Source: Alphaproteobacteria bacterium (GTDB taxonomy: Bacteria > Pseudomonadota > Alphaproteobacteria > Sphingomonadales > Emcibacteraceae). From it: a DNA stretch of 7,750 nt. Under the pieces are notes generated by a model. The model did no database searches. It was not told where the DNA came from and saw only the letters and a program-made list of their open reading frames with translations. Below, piece by piece: positions 6,061 through 7,750 of the stretch. Position numbers and translations under genes: made by a program. How positions within the stretch are numbered: the first letter of the stretch is position 1; each line of letters starts with the position of its first letter. The DNA lies in NCBI GenBank assembly GCA_013152615.1, contig JAADGA010000135.1, forward strand, positions 1 through 7,750, given 5' to 3'.

Positions 6061-7719
6061 ATGAAAAATAACCTGGAAGACAATAGGAATCCGTCAGGAG
6101 CAGAAACCCCGCGGGAGATTGGTTTTATGACCGAAGTCACCGGTCGTAACGGGGTGGTGTTATGTGCCATAGCCAGCCTTGATCAAACACAGGATGCTGA
6201 TGAAGACGGTACCCGGCTGCCGGGGGGGCAGATCGGGGCCATTGTTAAAATCCGGGTCAACAAAGGATTCGTTTTTGCCACTGTTCAGGAAATTATCCGG
6301 CGGGGGGACGGCACCGGACCGGTGGAACATGTTTTTATGCATCTTGATTATCTCGGGCAGGGGGTTCGTGCGCCTTATTCCCCCACCGGCACAAGATTCG
6401 ATCGGGGTATTACCGATTTCCCGATTCCCGGACAACTGGTTTATGAAGTTTCCTATGATGACCTCGATGCAATTTTCGGGGTGAATGACAGTAATCATTT
6501 TCATATCGGTACAATATTCCCGCAGCATGTCATTCCGGCCTCAATCAAGACCGATGACATGCTGGGTAAGCATTTTGCGGTACTCGGCAGCACCGGCACC
6601 GGTAAATCCTGTACCGTCGCCCTGCTGATCCACCGTATTGTTGATAGAATGCCCAAGGGTCATGTTATTATTCTTGATCCCCATAATGAATATAGATCCG
6701 CTTTCAAAGACCGGGGTGAGCATTTTGACATCAGCAACCTCCGCCTGCCTTACTGGATGATGAATTTTGAAGAACATGTCGAAATGTTCATTGGCCGCCG
6801 CCGTTCGGTTGAGCGTGAGGTCGAAATTGATATTCTGCGGCGCTGTATCTATGCGTCGCGGGTTGATGCGGCAACCAGCCTGCAGTCAGAAAAAATTACG
6901 GTAAATTCGCCGATTCCCTATAAGCTCTCCTTTCTGCTGGAATATCTGGAAACAAGTATGGGCAAGCTCGATAATCCGGAGCGGCTGACGCCGTTCATGA
7001 GGCTCAAGGCAAAGGTTGAGGAATTAAGACGGGATGTCCGCTTTTCTTTCATGTTCTCCGGCATGCTCGCCCATGATAATCTCAAGGATGTTATCAAAAA
7101 CCTGTTACGTTTTCCGGTTAATGACAAACCGGTATCAACCATTGATCTGTCCGGGGTGCCGTCTGAAATTGTCAATGTTGTGGTATCGATGATCAGCCGA
7201 CTGGTGTTTGATTTTGCGGTCTGGAGCCGGGGAGAGAGTGCCAGACCAATCCTGCTGGTCTGTGAGGAGGCCCACCGCTATATCCCGACGTCTGAAAACA
7301 CCATTTTTGGTTCCTCGCGCAAAGCCATTGAGCGCATCGCCAAGGAGGGCCGGAAATACGGGGTGTCCCTTGGTCTGGTGTCACAACGGCCAGCAGATAT
7401 TTCCGAATCAGCGCTGTCACAATGCGGGACGATTTTTGCGATGCGGATGAATAATGAACGTGATCAGCGCTTTGTTGAGCATATAATGCCGGAAAGCAGC
7501 AAGGGAACGCTCGCGGCACTGTCGTCACTGCAAAACCGCGAAGCTCTTGTCGTCGGCGAAGGGGTACGGGCACCGGTGCGGGTTATGCTCGACAAGCTCG
7601 ATCAGCATCAGCGGCCATCCGGCGGAAATCCGCTATATTCCGAGGACTGGCAAAAGGAAATTGAGGATGATGATTTTATTGTCGATACCATTAACAACTG
7701 GCGTAATCAGGGTCGATAA
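6061..7719 (+). CDS. HerA-family DNA-translocating ATPase (DUF87 type)
   Basis: From ATG 6061 the product is 552 residues. Its N-terminal part (about 20-150) fits the beta-barrel of HerA proteins (GQIGAIVKI, IPGQLVYEV). The ATPase core has Walker A GSTGTGKS (176-183), then ILDPHNEY, Walker B ILLVCEEAH (397-405), GRKYGVSLGLVSQRP and the late RMNNERDQRF. HerA proteins are hexameric motors of the FtsK/HerA group that move along double-stranded DNA, often with the nuclease NurA or, in phage defence, with Sir2 or other effectors. No partner is seen here; one could lie beyond 7750. There is no membrane segment, so it is probably cytoplasmic. The start is uncertain: TTG 6016 overlaps a candidate promoter, ATG 6061 has no ribosome site, and ATG 6127 has GGGAG (6113-6117) nine bases upstream but would trim the first barrel strand (IGFMTEV). 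I keep 6061. The first residues are rich in Lys and Asn. Family call is secure; biological role is unknown. Confidence 0.88.
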   Translation: MKNNLEDNRNPSGAETPREIGFMTEVTGRNGVVLCAIASLDQTQDADEDGTRLPGGQIGAIVKIRVNKGFVFATVQEIIRRGDGTGPVEHVFMHLDYLGQGVRAPYSPTGTRFDRGITDFPIPGQLVYEVSYDDLDAIFGVNDSNHFHIGTIFPQHVIPASIKTDDMLGKHFAVLGSTGTGKSCTVALLIHRIVDRMPKGHVIILDPHNEYRSAFKDRGEHFDISNLRLPYWMMNFEEHVEMFIGRRRSVEREVEIDILRRCIYASRVDAATSLQSEKITVNSPIPYKLSFLLEYLETSMGKLDNPERLTPFMRLKAKVEELRRDVRFSFMFSGMLAHDNLKDVIKNLLRFPVNDKPVSTIDLSGVPSEIVNVVVSMISRLVFDFAVWSRGESARPILLVCEEAHRYIPTSENTIFGSSRKAIERIAKEGRKYGVSLGLVSQRPADISESALSQCGTIFAMRMNNERDQRFVEHIMPESSKGTLAALSSLQNREALVVGEGVRAPVRVMLDKLDQHQRPSGGNPLYSEDWQKEIEDDDFIVDTINNWRNQGR

Positions 7720-7750
7720 AACAGAAAGATTGGCCCCTCCCCCTCTTTAT

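Overview
The window looks like chromosomal DNA of an alphaproteobacterium, most plausibly a Rhodospirillales-like or marine lineage. The reasons are the 41-residue zinc-ligand-free L36 protein of the alphaproteobacterial type, a pyruvate kinase next to a divergent N-formylglutamate amidohydrolase-family gene, and an MtnA of the clade reading [16 protein letters not shown]. This assignment is from recall of families, not from a search. Genes are moderately GC-rich and intergenic DNA is clearly AT-rich. I see no tRNA, rRNA, CRISPR array, insertion sequence or prophage gene.

Layout. (1) Positions 1-718, minus: the N-terminal part of an N-formylglutamate amidohydrolase-family protein, cut by the window edge, whose first codons are tandemly duplicated. 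(2) Positions 719-851: divergent intergenic region. (3) Positions 852-5455, plus: a tight gene string of pyruvate kinase (pyk), methylthioribose-1-phosphate isomerase (mtnA) and a class II aldolase/short-chain dehydrogenase fusion. The fusion gene is broken by a frameshift at a run of ten T. (4) Positions 5456-5647: a degenerate 15-bp tandem repeat and two hairpins that look like terminators of opposite polarity. (5) Positions 5648-5773, minus: rpmJ, encoding L36, with a near-consensus promoter. (6) Positions 5774-6060: AT-rich intergenic DNA holding the rpmJ promoter and a candidate promoter for the next gene. (7) Positions 6061-7719, plus: a HerA-family ATPase. Positions 7720-7750 hold nothing I recognise.

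How the genes may work together. MtnA turns 5-methylthioribose-1-phosphate (or 5-deoxyribose-1-phosphate) into the ribulose form. A class II aldolase next to it is the arrangement of the DHAP-shunt type of salvage, which splits that product into dihydroxyacetone phosphate and a small aldehyde. The fused dehydrogenase domain could then oxidise or reduce the aldehyde, and DHAP would flow through lower glycolysis to pyruvate kinase, the first gene of the string. The substrate is inferred, and the aldolase gene as written cannot make a complete dehydrogenase domain without a corrected or slipped T-run.

The points most worth checking are the T10 frameshift, the isomerase plus aldolase-dehydrogenase pair lying between pyk and rpmJ, the pentapeptide-like 15-bp repeat just after the aldolase stop, and tandem duplications lying across the start codons of two different genes. 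I do not see a clearly new defence or mobile system; the HerA-like ATPase has no visible partner inside the window.
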